Of a stretch of 64,000 bases of DNA, positions 36,145 to 48,300 are shown in pieces. Source of the DNA: Galaxea fascicularis. Lineage: Eukaryota; Cnidaria; Anthozoa; Scleractinia; Euphylliidae. The notes beneath the pieces were generated by a model. It had not been told where the DNA came from. It saw only the letters and a list, made by a program, of their open reading frames with translations, and ran no database searches. A program made the position numbers and the translations under genes. Every line of letters starts with the position of its first letter. The first letter of the stretch is position 1. The stretch lies in contig OX419338.1 of NCBI GenBank assembly GCA_948470475.1, positions 8,615,705-8,679,704 of the forward strand, read 5' to 3'.

Positions 36145-37080
36145 CATCAACTCCGTGTAAATGAAGAAAAAGAAAAGAAACAAGTCACAATGTGACTTAC
36201 GTTTGATCTTGACTCCGGGCTAGAGAGGACTCCAAAAACACTATTAAGACTAATAAATCCGAAACTCCAAACTCCTGAACTCCTTGGTAATCTTAACAGT
36301 AGTAAAGCGTGCTTATAGAAAACAAATCTAAACACATGGCTCTGACGTAAAGGAAACAAAAATGAACTACTCTTTGTGCAGCTAGCCAAAAACGGATATT
36401 AGTAATCATACAATCAGAATAAAACAAAGCTTCAAGGAAAAAGGAACAAACAGTCTTTGGGCGAAACTAAAGTTCACAGTATCCGTAAACGTGACAAGTT
36501 GCATGACTTTCCACCTTAGCGTTCGGCCATACCATCACGTTAAGAACTTGTTAGGGAGCTTTAGCGAGCCACAAAGGCAACGGCCTCTAAAATCTCAAAA
36601 TATAAATTCTCGTTTTTTAACTCTTTCTGCAATAATTCATTTGTTTAACTTGGAAAACTGTCGGTGAGCTGTACATGTCCTGGAAGTAAATTGATATGAA
36701 CGCGCTAAAGTTGTTTTGAATCAGACGGCAAAGAAATGTACCGTGGAAATTCCGGTAAGACGCACGTACAGAGCGATTTTTTTGCTCATTAAACTTTTTT
36801 GTAGTAAGTAAGCAACTAAGTAAGGAACAACTATATTTTAAGAGGGTGATACGTAAAGTTCTTTTTGGTGGTAAATAAGAATGGATAGAATAGAGTTCAT
36901 TTTGGTTAAAAGTTGTATTCTATTCTGGCATTCAAAACCGAGTTTTCAGTGTGTGGAAACAAAATCGTTTTAAGAAAGTATAACTTACGGGCCGATCGTT
37001 CAGTAGCGTTCATTCAGTTACGTAACTGTCCAATATGATGATAAGTGGTTTGGGTTTTATTTGCTGAGCACTAGCAACTC
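36145..37080. other. No feature recognised
   Basis: No coding potential or repeat structure that I can support. Confidence 0.3.
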
Positions 37081-37091
37081 TTATTGCTTGA

Positions 37092-37177
37092 GCCCGGGAT
37101 TCAGCTAAGCCATGCTGATGAAGCCGTGTAACACTGAAGGCCGAAACAGCTGTCCATGGCTGCTAATGCTCGGGCGT
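37092..37177 (+). ncRNA. Hammerhead ribozyme-like motif with perfect 7-bp stem I
   Basis: Plus strand: stem I 5' strand AGCCATG (37,108-37,114), CTGATGA (37,115-37,121), stem II GCC (37,123-37,125) with GGC (37,139-37,141), GAAA (37,143-37,146), stem III CA/TG (37,147-37,152), UC at 37,153-37,154 as the predicted cleavage position, and stem I 3' strand CATGGCT (37,155-37,161), an exact complement. Farther out, GCCCGGGATT and AATGCTCGGGC extend stem I with bulges. The order and spacing match a type I hammerhead. The base pair next to the core in stem II (A37,122/C37,142) is mismatched. It is probably a relic of a Penelope-like or retrozyme-type element. Confidence 0.65.
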
Positions 37178-38681
37178 AAACTTCATTTGCCAGTAGATTT
37201 AAGGGGTAGTACTCGCTACCACGTGGCCATAGTGCCCAATGAGTGGCTTTCAGCTCAGTTACCTCGACACATTAATTTGTGAGGTATTCTTATGACTCGA
37301 AGCCACATCCCACAAGCTTCACATTTGCATTGCATGTTGGTTAGTTTGTTTACAAGTGAAAACACCCCATGAAGCAAACTTTTTACTCTCCTTCTACGTT
37401 ACCATGCAGATGCTTGAATGACCATTCGGCTACAAATAGTGATGAATCGTGCACTTCTTAAAAACAGTTATTCAGACTAGCTTCTGCTAAAGGTCGGTTG
37501 CTTCACTGGGAATAACGAAGCAATGAACTGCTGAATTCTATACCTTACTAACAGCAAAGAACAATCTCATAGTTATCGGTCAAATTATACCACGTCAGCA
37601 TTTTTTAATATGTTTTACCTTCTCCGAGGCAGTAACCCATCTTACCAGCATGTATATTCGATGCTAAACCGTATTCATTAGAAAACCGCGCCCATTTCAA
37701 ATCTTTTCAAGCGCTGATCAATTTTAGTAAAGTGGCATCGTCGAACTATGCCAAAGATCGTGCTTTACCCGGCTTGGTTGAAGTTAACAAGTGTATATAC
37801 TAAACCGAAGTCAACTTTATACTTTTGATGAAAATGCATTCGATGTGGACAAAAGTAGCAATAACGGCAATAACTTAATTAAAGCACTCTAAAACGAGAA
37901 GAGAACAATAACTCTTAAGCCAAAACCCATGTCCCGGTTTATGGCTTCGCTTAGTTGGTTAAGAACAATAACAGCTGCTAAGTTAAAGGAAGAATTGTGA
38001 AATTGAGAGCAGTTAAGTCAAACCCCGGAAAATGTAGGTTTCCTTTGGACCCCACTACCTACGCGTATTAGACTTCAGTTTTAAAGTTGGCTGGCTATAA
38101 TACAGATTCGACTACGTTCGATCGCTTATTTAATAACCATAAGGGATTACAATATATATACATGATGTACGAAATAAAGGATTGTGAAAGGGCCCTAAAT
38201 TGTAATGTCCGAGTGAATGGTAGCATGGCAAACAAATTAGACGTAAACAATGTAAATGTGACGGAAATCGTTTCTAATAGACGATCATTTTTTTAGGTTG
38301 TAAAGAAGTGCAGTGGTGTATGAAGAGCCATTGTAGCTCAGAAATGAGACCGCGCTCGTTAAGTTTATTTCATTAACACTAAGTGCATATGGTAAATGAA
38401 TGCGCCCTAATGTAAAATCAAGAAAAAAACGCTATTTTCTGCCGTGCTGAAACTCTCAACTGACAAAAGGGAAAGCGGCAATTTTGTTGGTTTCTACCTT
38501 TGCACCTTCCATCCTTCTTCAGGCCCTAGAGGACTGCTTGATGCTGTTAAAACAATCAGATCGATCAAGAGATTACCTTAGAATAGATATACGCGGTACT
38601 AGTGATCATCAGTGATCCGTCAAGAGCTTTACACATGAACTGTTTACCGCTTCAAGGTCTGCAAGTAAGAAAAATACAGCC

Positions 38682-40103
38682 ATGAATTACAATCGAAAGA
38701 CGTTTCGTTTTCTCAAGCTCGAAAAATCGATTAATTTCGCACGTCGGAAGAATGAAGTTGAGAACAAAATGTTGGATACTAGACTAAAAGTCATGGAGAA
38801 TGAAGAGAAAATTGTTCGCCAAAAACTATACGAGATCCGACGAGAAAAGTACTCGAGATCCTTCTACAAGAGTCCAGAGAGAGCAAATTCTTCAAAATTT
38901 GTGGACGTTAAGGTTTGCGAGGCCGACGAAGGTAATGACGAAAATAACAAGCTTAATAACTTGATCTCGGCCTCTGGAGTAAAACGCACTAAAAGCACTT
39001 TCAGAAGAAGGGCAAGCGTCGTCGAAGAACGTTGTCCAGGACAAGTAGTAGTGCGGGTTAGCTTCTCGTCTAAACTTGAAGACAAGGTAAGAAGAGATGA
39101 AGGCATTCATCCCAACTCTTTTCCGCGGATCAGTAGAGCGAAAAAGAGAAGGCATTCTGTCGCTATTGTGACTGACATCATCAGACAAAGAGCCGTGGAT
39201 ATGTTTACTAATGTCGAAAGTTACATGCAATCGATTTCAGGAAGAGCTGATAGAACACAATTCAGTAAAGACGATTTATGTTTCTCCTACAAGCTGCATG
39301 AGGAAAAATACAGTAAAGACACGTTAGACGGTGTTGTTTTGCAAAGCATCTTGGAAGAGCAAAGTGTTCATGCTTCATGTGAACGTCTTGGCGATTTTAT
39401 GACGCAAAGGAACTCTATAAACTCTGTAAACGAAGCCCGATCAAGTTGCAATGAACGTGAAAAGAAGAACTATTCTGGCAAGAAGGTCTCTATTTCAGAT
39501 GATCATAATTCAGGGCTTGCACTACGAGCACCGAACACCAAGAACGAAGACACTGATCACGACAACCACCCTCCTGGGCGTAGAAGAAGGGCGGTTTCTC
39601 AGAACACGATGAACACTGGGTCTACATTTCGTATTCGACCTCATAGCAGTAGAAGTTACATCGACAGCAATGTTAAGGAAAATTCTGAAAGGCCTGTTCA
39701 TCGGAAGTGCGGCACTCCAGTCCCTGTAAGACGAAGGCGTACAAGAACAGCTTTGATGGAACCATACTCTGCTAACGCCTTCGGATATGACGCTGAAACT
39801 GATCCAAATATCCCACTATTAGGTTCGATGGGTCCCAAGCGGCGACCTCGGACCAACACTACGCCATGTTTTCATCAAGATTCTGTTCTCACAGGAGATG
39901 AAGAAAAACTGGCCGAGCAGTTCATCATTAAGCAACTTGAAATTCAAAATGCGGCTGATAAGATGAAAAAACTTGCTCTACAGCCTTTCGGCGACTCGAA
40001 GAGCACTCAAAAACTTCGAAGGCATACAATCCCTTTTTCAACCTCTTCTGGTTTGCGTCGACGATCGGAAAACGCGTGGAACGATTTAAACCGGCAACAA
40101 TGA
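38682..40103 (+). CDS. Hypothetical 473-residue basic, low-complexity protein
   Basis: An uninterrupted 474-codon frame starts at an ATG in good context (GCC before ATG). I recognise no domain. Residues 15-60 are charged and helical (many E/K/R, few G/P) and could form a coiled coil. The rest is polar and probably disordered, with a hydrophilic C-terminus ending RQQ. A striking feature is repeated Arg-rich Ser/Thr sites: RRRAS (S112), KRRHS (S159), RRRAVS (S306), RRRTRT (T354/T356), RRPRT (T391), RRHT (T449), RRRS (S462). These fit basophilic kinases such as PKA or Akt. No signal peptide or membrane segment is visible. A non-LTR retrotransposon tail begins about 130 bp after its stop on the same strand. 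Expressed status is inferred from frame length only. Confidence 0.65.
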   Translation: MNYNRKTFRFLKLEKSINFARRKNEVENKMLDTRLKVMENEEKIVRQKLYEIRREKYSRSFYKSPERANSSKFVDVKVCEADEGNDENNKLNNLISASGVKRTKSTFRRRASVVEERCPGQVVVRVSFSSKLEDKVRRDEGIHPNSFPRISRAKKRRHSVAIVTDIIRQRAVDMFTNVESYMQSISGRADRTQFSKDDLCFSYKLHEEKYSKDTLDGVVLQSILEEQSVHASCERLGDFMTQRNSINSVNEARSSCNEREKKNYSGKKVSISDDHNSGLALRAPNTKNEDTDHDNHPPGRRRRAVSQNTMNTGSTFRIRPHSSRSYIDSNVKENSERPVHRKCGTPVPVRRRRTRTALMEPYSANAFGYDAETDPNIPLLGSMGPKRRPRTNTTPCFHQDSVLTGDEEKLAEQFIIKQLEIQNAADKMKKLALQPFGDSKSTQKLRRHTIPFSTSSGLRRRSENAWNDLNRQQ

Positions 40104-40235
40104 GATTCAGAGACCGAGACTCGTGCGAAGACAAACAGACGATCCTCAGCTATTAAGAAAATTTGTAAGAAACCAGTTCAGAAAAGAAAATGGGCAAAAC
40201 ACGGTGAAACAAGTGTTATCAGGAGTGTCGGGGAC

Positions 40236-41108
40236 ATGCCTGATTGTATCTTTTGCCAGCTCGAGTCATGCGTCGATGACTTGAAAGTTTTGCTATCTTT
40301 TCCCGTAGCCGATGTCATTGACGCTAAGTTCAAGCTTGAAGATAATTTGCGTAATGTTGCCACCTGGTATTGCACAAATGATTTGTTAATAAACCCTGAG
40401 AAAACGAAGTTCATGTTGATCGGCACCAGACAAATGATAAGTAAACATTCAGTTAATTTTACTGTTTCGTTTATTGGAAAAACTCTTATGGCCGTCGAAT
40501 CAGCAAGAGATCTAGGAGTATACATAGATTTACACCTGACCTATGATACTCACATCTCCCACTTAGTCTAGATCTCTTCTTGCTTGACTAAACTGGTTCA
40601 GATCAATCGTGTGAAATACTGTTTTGATAGAGAGACTTTGGTTTTAATTATTACATCTCTTGTCTTCAGCAAAATGCTCTACTGTTCGACCGTTTGGTCT
40701 AATACCTCATCTAAGAACATTCAAAAGCTGCAACTCATTCAGAATTTCGCCTGTAAAATCATCTGCGGCGCTCGGAAATATGACCACGTGACGCCATTAC
40801 TTGATGAACTTAACTGGCTTCCAGTTAGCAAGATGCTCAAATTCAGAGACGCTGTTATGGTTTATAAGTGTGCCAACAATCTAGCTCCTGAATACCTATG
40901 TGCTAAGTTTAAAAAACGATCTTCTGTACATAATCGCACAACTCGTAATAATGACAAGTTCGAAATTCCATCATTCAGGTCAGCCTCCGGCCAACGGACC
41001 TTCGCCTATAGAGTAGTATCCTTGTGGAACATGTTAGACGAAGACCTGAGAAACGCTACAACTGTAAAGGCCTTTAAGAAAGCCATGAAACTTGTAATGA
41101 ATGAATGA
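40236..41108 (+). pseudogene. Non-LTR retrotransposon reverse transcriptase 3' part, inactive
   Basis: The frame from 40,236 starts in the palm, with SCVDDLKVLLSFP in place of the YADD catalytic block, then WYCTNDLLINPEKTKFM and LGVYIDLHLTYDTHI. A stop at about 40,569 interrupts it. The same reading resumes as SSCLTKLVQINRVKYCF, DHVTPLLDELNWLPV and SLWNMLDEDL to a stop at 41,108. The 5' half of the protein is missing. GAATG repeats and a (TTA)n tract close the element. It probably inserted into or next to the 3' UTR of the 473-residue gene. Confidence 0.8.
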
Positions 41109-41215
41109 ATGATTGAATGACAGTTAGAATTTAACAATATTAGCTTGTTAGATGTAGCTTGCATTTTTATTTGTAAATAGGTACTGAAAAACCTTTTTGG
41201 GAGTATTTATTAAAG

Positions 41216-41217
<2 letters not shown>

Positions 41218-41285
<68 letters not shown>
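41218..41285 (+). repeat. (TTA)n microsatellite at retrotransposon 3' end
   Basis: About 22 TTA units follow the retrotransposon 3' UTR, as is common for CR1/L2-like tails. Confidence 0.95.
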
Positions 41286-41286
<1 letters not shown>

Positions 41287-41816
41287 GATGTCATCAAGCG
41301 GATGGCGCGAGTGATCAAAGAACATATGAGCACTAGTTATAACATGGTTGTATGATTGTGTACTGGATACATGCAGATACCATGCCAGTCAGGGTTTCGC
41401 GCGCTTTGATTCACTCTAAAATTCAAATAGTATTTGCCATTTGTTTTTAGGCGTCAGTCCTCGATTGTTTTGGGAAAGCTCAATACTGTAAAGACGTTTA
41501 GTCCTAGCAATGAACCATGAAAACAAAAACGAAAACAGGAATTTCATGGTTATGGCAATTTTGTTGAAATGATAGTTTACTGTAGCAACACCATAACCTG
41601 CTAAGTGTCTAATAATAAAAAGCCAAACAAAGAGCACAGTCACTTCCAGCTTTTATCACCAAGCTGACCATCACGTTTTGTTATGGAGCTACAATCAACT
41701 TGTGTTAACAAATTCTAGGGATGGTTTAATAATATTAGAAAAAGATTTAGAGCCACCTTAACTTCCTTATCAATGATTAGACATTTGTTCGATGCCATTT
41801 TTATAGTATCAGATGC

Positions 41817-42065
41817 ATGTCAGTTCTTCTTCCGGTTTTATATGTGATTTGTGGAAAAATGGTCTGGTACCGCCAACTCCTATACTACTTAAGTGTGGTA
41901 GAATTTCCACTGAAGCTCCTACTAACAATTACTCTGGGTATCACTAAGCTATGGGCACGAGGTGACTCTAGAGGTGAAAGACAGCAAGAGCTCCAAAGAG
42001 CACGTGCGGAGATCATCGCTGCCGGCGGGGGAGGAGAAAGGGTCGCCAAGGTTTTACTCCACTAG
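41817..42065 (+). CDS. Possible small membrane protein
   Basis: An 82-codon frame. The N-terminal ~45 residues are hydrophobic (LLYYLSVVEFPLKLLLTITL). The C-terminal part is Arg/Glu/Ala-rich and helical (ERQQELQRARAEIIAAGGGG) and less AT-rich than its surroundings. No homologue recognised. It could be a real short gene or chance. Confidence 0.25.
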   Translation: MSVLLPVLYVICGKMVWYRQLLYYLSVVEFPLKLLLTITLGITKLWARGDSRGERQQELQRARAEIIAAGGGGERVAKVLLH

Positions 42066-43040
42066 GAATTCACAAAAGAACACACGTGGAATGAGAACCT
42101 CAGCGTGATGATCACATCTTCATTCTTTAAGCTGCAGTTCAAATATATATTTTCAGATATTTACCGGCGACTAGCTTATCAAATGGTAAACGTGTTATCA
42201 AATTATTGGCATGGAATAAAATTGTTAAAAACTCAAAAGTGTAGTCTCTGACATCGCCGTTTTAACTTTTTAGATTTGCAACTGACATTTGAACTGCGAA
42301 CTTGAGGAACCTCTAATGCGATCGCAGGTAATGCTTTAAGACGAAACATCGCATTACGGTGGCATGGGAACTAGACAGTTTGCTGCCAAGTCAAATTATG
42401 TGAACGACGACTGAAGTTGCAAAACGAACGAAGGCGTCACGAAAGATACAACAAAACGGACTTTGAGAAAGTCCAGGTGGAAACTAAACTATCTTTTTTT
42501 TAATCGAAAGAGTTGCATCAATGAGAATGGCGTTGTTTCTCCTTCGAGCTCGTTTAAAATACATTACCAATTTCCTCAAAAAGAGACTCCAATAACATAG
42601 CTGTTCTCTCTCTCTGAACAACTTTTAAGTTGAATACTGACATCTTTTTTGTACAAAATCCTTACTGGTTATAGTTGTCGTAGTTGCACAACCAGGTTAG
42701 ATTGCAAGGCGTAGTTTGTTTCTGAATGAATACTTTTCTGTTCCTTCAGGTCGCATTTTTAAATGAGGGAGTGAGTGGGTCATCTTTCCAGATCTCCCCA
42801 TGAATTCCGAAGATCCACCCATGGCTTTGAGGTGCCAACTTTTCACCTCCTTGCTACTGGAGGTAGTGGCAAAGGCGACTCGACACAGAAAACCAGTTAA
42901 GCTCTTCCCAAGCAAGTGACAATATCACTTGCGGTGATAATCTTAACCTAACTCTCCGGGCCAAATTTCAGAACTCTTGCGACAGAGAAAGGAAAGTCAT
43001 AGCAGTGTTTAAGCGAAGTGTCCGGATACTGGGAACATAC

Positions 43041-43210
43041 TGTAACGACAATGAGTGAGCTTCCACTGTACCGTAGTTGCACTTCTGGTGAGGTGTGCCG
43101 CCACTACCGGCGGCTTGATGCCCTGCGCGCTCTCTATACGCGCTCCGCCATTAATGTTGTGTTTAACAATAAAAGAAACTTAAAGTCCTTGGTTGAACTT
43201 TAACGGTTTC
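43041..43210 (+). mobile_element. Possible solo LTR
   Basis: The segment starts TGTAACGACAATGAGTGAG, holds a promoter-like GCGCGCTCTCTATACGCGC stretch and an AATAAA shortly before its end. This looks like a Gypsy-type long terminal repeat. No partner LTR or internal region is present, and the 3' boundary is uncertain. Confidence 0.25.
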
Positions 43211-45336
43211 AGTTTGTTTCAATAGCTAACGGCTATTGCACTTTCAACACGAACTTCAGTTACTAATTATTACGAAGTGTCAGCTGAGGACAACAAAAAA
43301 ATATATAAGGATTTGTATACTGCAGACGCATACACGCCATTTGCTTCATGAAAACGGCTGGCATAGCCCACTAAATTCTAGGCCTTACGCCGAGAGTCTA
43401 TGATGGACTGACCTAGCTACCATTAAGTGTTAGCCAACTACAGCTATGTTGGCGATTACCAGATAGCATAATCAGCTGACCTGGCCACGTGTACTTGTGC
43501 CGGAGTGAGTTGTAAAATCAGTGAAAATGGCGATTTTTGTTGTTGTTGCTCTGACTTGTTGTCGTTGTTGTTTTTGCTTTATAGATTCTGTAACGATTCA
43601 TGACAACCTACAACAAAGGTAAGACTTGAACCACCAGTTCTCGTGAGGCTGTCCAAGCTTTAGCTTTTTAACAATTCATCTTTCGTAATCAAACATTACT
43701 GAGTGACGGCGAGGTCGCCTTATGATTCCAGCTAAGTTGGAAATTGAAAACCAAAACTAGAAGCCTCCTAGAAGAGGTGATCGCGCTAACAAGTGAACAA
43801 GAAAATAAACAAAAAAGCATTGTCTCCCACAAGCGACGCGAAGGCGAACTCGTGGCAGCAATTTTTTCGTGCGCCAAGTGCGCCAGCGGGAGTTGTTAGC
43901 CGCGCTTGCGTATTATGTTCTGTTGTTCTCACCCTCGCGTTCTTGGCAGACATCTTGAAATAACTGTGTTGAAGTTCGTTGAAGTTATCATTAATCCGCT
44001 CGGAGTTTGCTATTCTCCGGTCGTCAAGTCCTCATTACTGGCGGTGCGTCAGACAGATTATTTCCGGCTTAGCCTACCCCTTTTCAGTGGACTCTCTTTG
44101 AGTGCTATCCCAAACACCATTAGTTTCTAGGAAACTTGAATCATCGGCAAGTATGTTACTTAATATCTTTCAGAATATCCGCGTATTAGCTTCTTAAAGA
44201 ACTTCCCGGGTTTTCATAGCAATAGTATTTCGAAAACAATAAGACGTACACTAGTCATTTGTGACACAAACCCATTCGACAAAGTGGAAATTACTTTTGG
44301 GGGGTAACTGTAAAAAGTTTGTAAAGAGCGTTCATTCCCAATTGACCGTTTAGCCATGTAAAGATTTAGTATGATTCAGAATTTGGAGAAAAAAGAAACA
44401 GAAGTCAAGTGTCCTTTTACTTGATGATGTTTATTTTGCCGTAAAAAAGGGACCATTGACGAGGGAGAATTAACTGTTTAGGTTGCGGATTAACTGCGAA
44501 ACCGTAGCATTTGAAAGAAAGACTGAGCACCATCATGCATGGTACCGATTGTCAAGGTCATGCTTCTGATTGTTATAGTACTGATTGTCGACTGTAACAT
44601 TGCCCTTTCATCAATTATGATACAGAGTTTGGGTGATGAAAAACTAATGACTGCTTGCTGAACAGAACACATCGAGATTTATAAAATGTTCACGTGCTAT
44701 AATCCGATATCCTCTATTTTGAGGGTTTCGTTAACAACGAGAAGACGTTTAAAGACCAAACCTAAAAGACTTTTTATGACTGTTTCCATAAAAAGTCTTT
44801 ACATCGTTGTAAACAGTTATTAGTGAAATCGCGTGGAATATCATCGCCCGATACTTGCCCGACGAGGCCGTAGGCCGAGTTGGCAAATGCCAGGAGATAT
44901 TGCGCAAGATTACGCAAGATAATTGTTCAACTATTCAAAACATCGATAATAAAGCACATGGTCAATTATTTTGTTCAAAGACCGCGATTGATCAAATTTT
45001 ACTGTTTGTTTTAAGAAATTCCAAGAGTTTTGGGGTTTTTTTTACGAACGAGCTGACCCTGCACGTAGTATAACAGCTCGCACCCACCCTGAAGTCAATA
45101 TGCCGTTTTGTCATGTTCGTCTGACATCAGCGATATAAGTAAGTTCTGAAGATAGCACTTAATTTGTCTTAATCAAAGTCAAGTTATTGTTTTGAGGCAT
45201 TTCATTACCCCACGTTCACTTAATGGACGTTTAGTTGATTGTACCGCATAATTAAATAAATAATTCGGTAACAAATTTAAAGGCCAAAGAGAAACTACCA
45301 CGAATCATAAGTGTTTAGCATTAGGAATCGTTTAAC
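43211..45336. other. No gene recognised
   Basis: Contains a short perfect hairpin near 44,766-44,800 (AAAAGACTTTTTATG / CATAAAAAGTCTTT) and otherwise unremarkable sequence upstream of the EGF/vWFA gene, including its presumed promoter. Confidence 0.35.
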
Positions 45337-48300
45337 ATGACTGCGAATTCTCAGGTTTTCTTGCTTCTCTTGTTCGTACTTACTGCACATGAAGGTAAGT
45401 GATAAGTGCCGTATTGACCTTATCATTCGAGAAGATGAGACAATGATTCCTCCTTATGAAGACTGGGTTTTACCTGCTATTGTCGATTCAAAATCGCCAT
45501 TTTGATTTGCTGGCCATTGAGAGGCAAATCCTTCCCTAATTGCAGCTTTTCGCTTAAGCTGGTTGTTTTTTTTTTTTCTTTTTTTTTTTTTGGTTCTCAG
45601 ATTTCTTTAAATGCCTGATTCTGTAGTTTTGTTTTTTGTGATACTAAACACTGCCCATCGTTAAAAGAGCAACACCTCTCTTTCTGTCTCGATTTTGAAA
45701 AATGAAGGAATAAACGTTGTGGTCCGGCTTTCAGTGATATGACACTATCTAACTTTCCACTTACCCTGTGCTAAAACGAACGGTTTTTAGGGATCATGAT
45801 TTCATGTTTTTTCCTGTTCATTTCATTTCACACGTTCACTGAATTAACATTTTATACTAAACAGTGAAAGAGTATTTCTTGGCTTGGTACGAAATGTTAA
45901 AGATCGATCCGGATTTCACACCCTTAAAACTCTGTACGCGAGATTTCGCTAGGGATTTTTTCTACAGTGAACATGTTCATGGTTTTCGTTTGTTCAAAAC
46001 TGTTTGACAAGTCCGCGCTGCCAAATTCACTACTAAATTGTCGGTGATCTTAAAGCGCGCAACCTTTCACAAAGCAAGTTCAATTCTGACAATAAAACGT
46101 TACGTTGTGCTTGCTTGAGAAGTAATTATCATGTTTGAAAGGGTAGAAGAGCACTGAATTCTTTTATCGTTTCCAGAGGAGTAACCTATTTAATATTCTG
46201 TAGAAGGTGGTTTTGGCCTTTCATTGACTACACGAATGAAATCATAATTGTTAAAAAAAAAATGAATATTGCGCAGTTCTATACTATAGTGTTGTTTATC
46301 ATAATGCTCAAGGTGGTTCAGAATAACTGCTTATCCCTGAACTCATGAAAATGAAATTAGAACTGAGTGACGATTCGAATGAAAGCTGTTGAACAGTTAT
46401 ACTCTACCGTTATCCGGCGAAGAATTGTTTACTACAGTACCTTAAAGATCTAGTAAAACTAATTCCTGGTGTTCTCTATATTTGATAGTGCACGGACTAA
46501 ATAGATGTCCCCACAACCTAACGGCGCATGGCTGTTTCCAAGATAGAGGACGAGACAGAGTTCTAACGGACTTAATCCTATACAAACGGAAAGAGATGAA
46601 TAGAGAAGACTGGCAAAACTATGACAACTTTCTTTATGGGTAATTTGCTGCTTTTATTATTTTATAAGAACATTTTAAAATTGATGTCACAAACACCGTA
46701 ATAATTCACGAAGAGAAGACCGAGGAAAACGCTACCATGAATGAGGACTGGGTATGAGACTCTAATTACCGTAATATATTGTGAACTTAAGCTAGAATAG
46801 TCAGCAGCTATCTTTGTGAAGTTGAAGTTCTCTAAGAATCGTCCCAGCTACTTCTGTAAAGTTGTTTACAATGCTAGTTGCTGGGATTGCAGTGATTTTA
46901 TATTGGGATCACAAAACGCCGATTACATGACAGAAAAACCGAGCATTTCAAAGCAGTTACAACGAACTGTCACGAATCGGTAATTGCTAATCATTTCTTC
47001 TCAACCACAAAATAAAATGGGATTATTTCGAAATCCTAGCAACCGGTCGATCAGATAGTTATTGAGTTATTGAAAATAAAGGACTGGTTTGCATTGACCT
47101 GAGACTTAAGCCTACCTTAAATGAAAACGTTGGCAGTGAGAAACACTCTATTAACTTTGTCATCTGTTTTACATTGTCTCAATGAGACGTCTGTTGCTAT
47201 TACATATTTACAAGTTTCCAGTCTTTTTTTCTCTTTTTCTGGTTTCCAGCCTTTTTTTTTTCCAGTTTCCAGTCTTTTTTTTTTCAGTCATTTTCTGTTT
47301 TACTTTCTACATTTAGATTTAAATTCACTTCTAAACGAAGTAACGATCATCTACAGGGGTGACAACTTTAACAAGGCCTGTTTTGGAAAACGAAATGTCA
47401 ATTTTTTTTTAATCAAGAGAAACGCATTTCATACAAATGATTACAATGACTTTTGGCGTTTTGTTTTTAAATTTAGGAAAATTATTGAATGAGTTAGAAA
47501 AAATAAAAATTTAAGTCTATTGACTTAAATAAATTTTAAGTCTTAATAGAAGTCTACACTTATGCGGGTAAATAGAGATTCACTCTTTTATTTTGTTTCC
47601 TAAATCACCGTTAGCTCCATGTAAAGGGGCGACGCCATGCCGACTTTTACGTTTTGGGAGTTGCATTAAATTAAAACGACGTTACCCTCAAGTACCATTC
47701 CTTGTATCCGAAATGTTCTTGGAGTATTGAAAGAAAACTATCAAGCTGTTTTCTTAAAGGGGAAGCATACCAAATCTCTATTTCACAATTTTTAAGAGAG
47801 AAGACATTAAATACGTTGGTCCAGGGGGTTTTCAAGTTCGAATGATCCCTTTTAATCCTCACCATACGTAGCCAACCAGTTTTGGTACACTGATCAAGTC
47901 ATTTTTAACAGACCTGAAACGCTAATGTTTGAGTTTTCTTCAACAACATCAACAGCTTTTTCAGTTTTTCAAAGTAAAATTAAAAACTCACAACATGGCT
48001 CTTTCAACAAACTGAGTCCTCTGTTACCCCAAGCTGAAGTTAACCATATTCCTTTGCTGTGACCTTCCTTCCCAGATTCATCTGCAAATGCGCCAAAGTG
48101 GCAAAGAGAAAGGGGTATGAAGTATTTGGTGTCCAGTACTACGCGGAATGCTGGGCAAACAAAACATACACACCAAGCACCCTCTCCTCCCACCGTGTTC
48201 ACCGAAGGCGTTGCGTTAATGGGCATTTCAAACCGTGCCCAAAGAATGGTCTGGACAGACTATGCACTGGCAAAAACTGGGCAAACTTTGTGTATATCTT

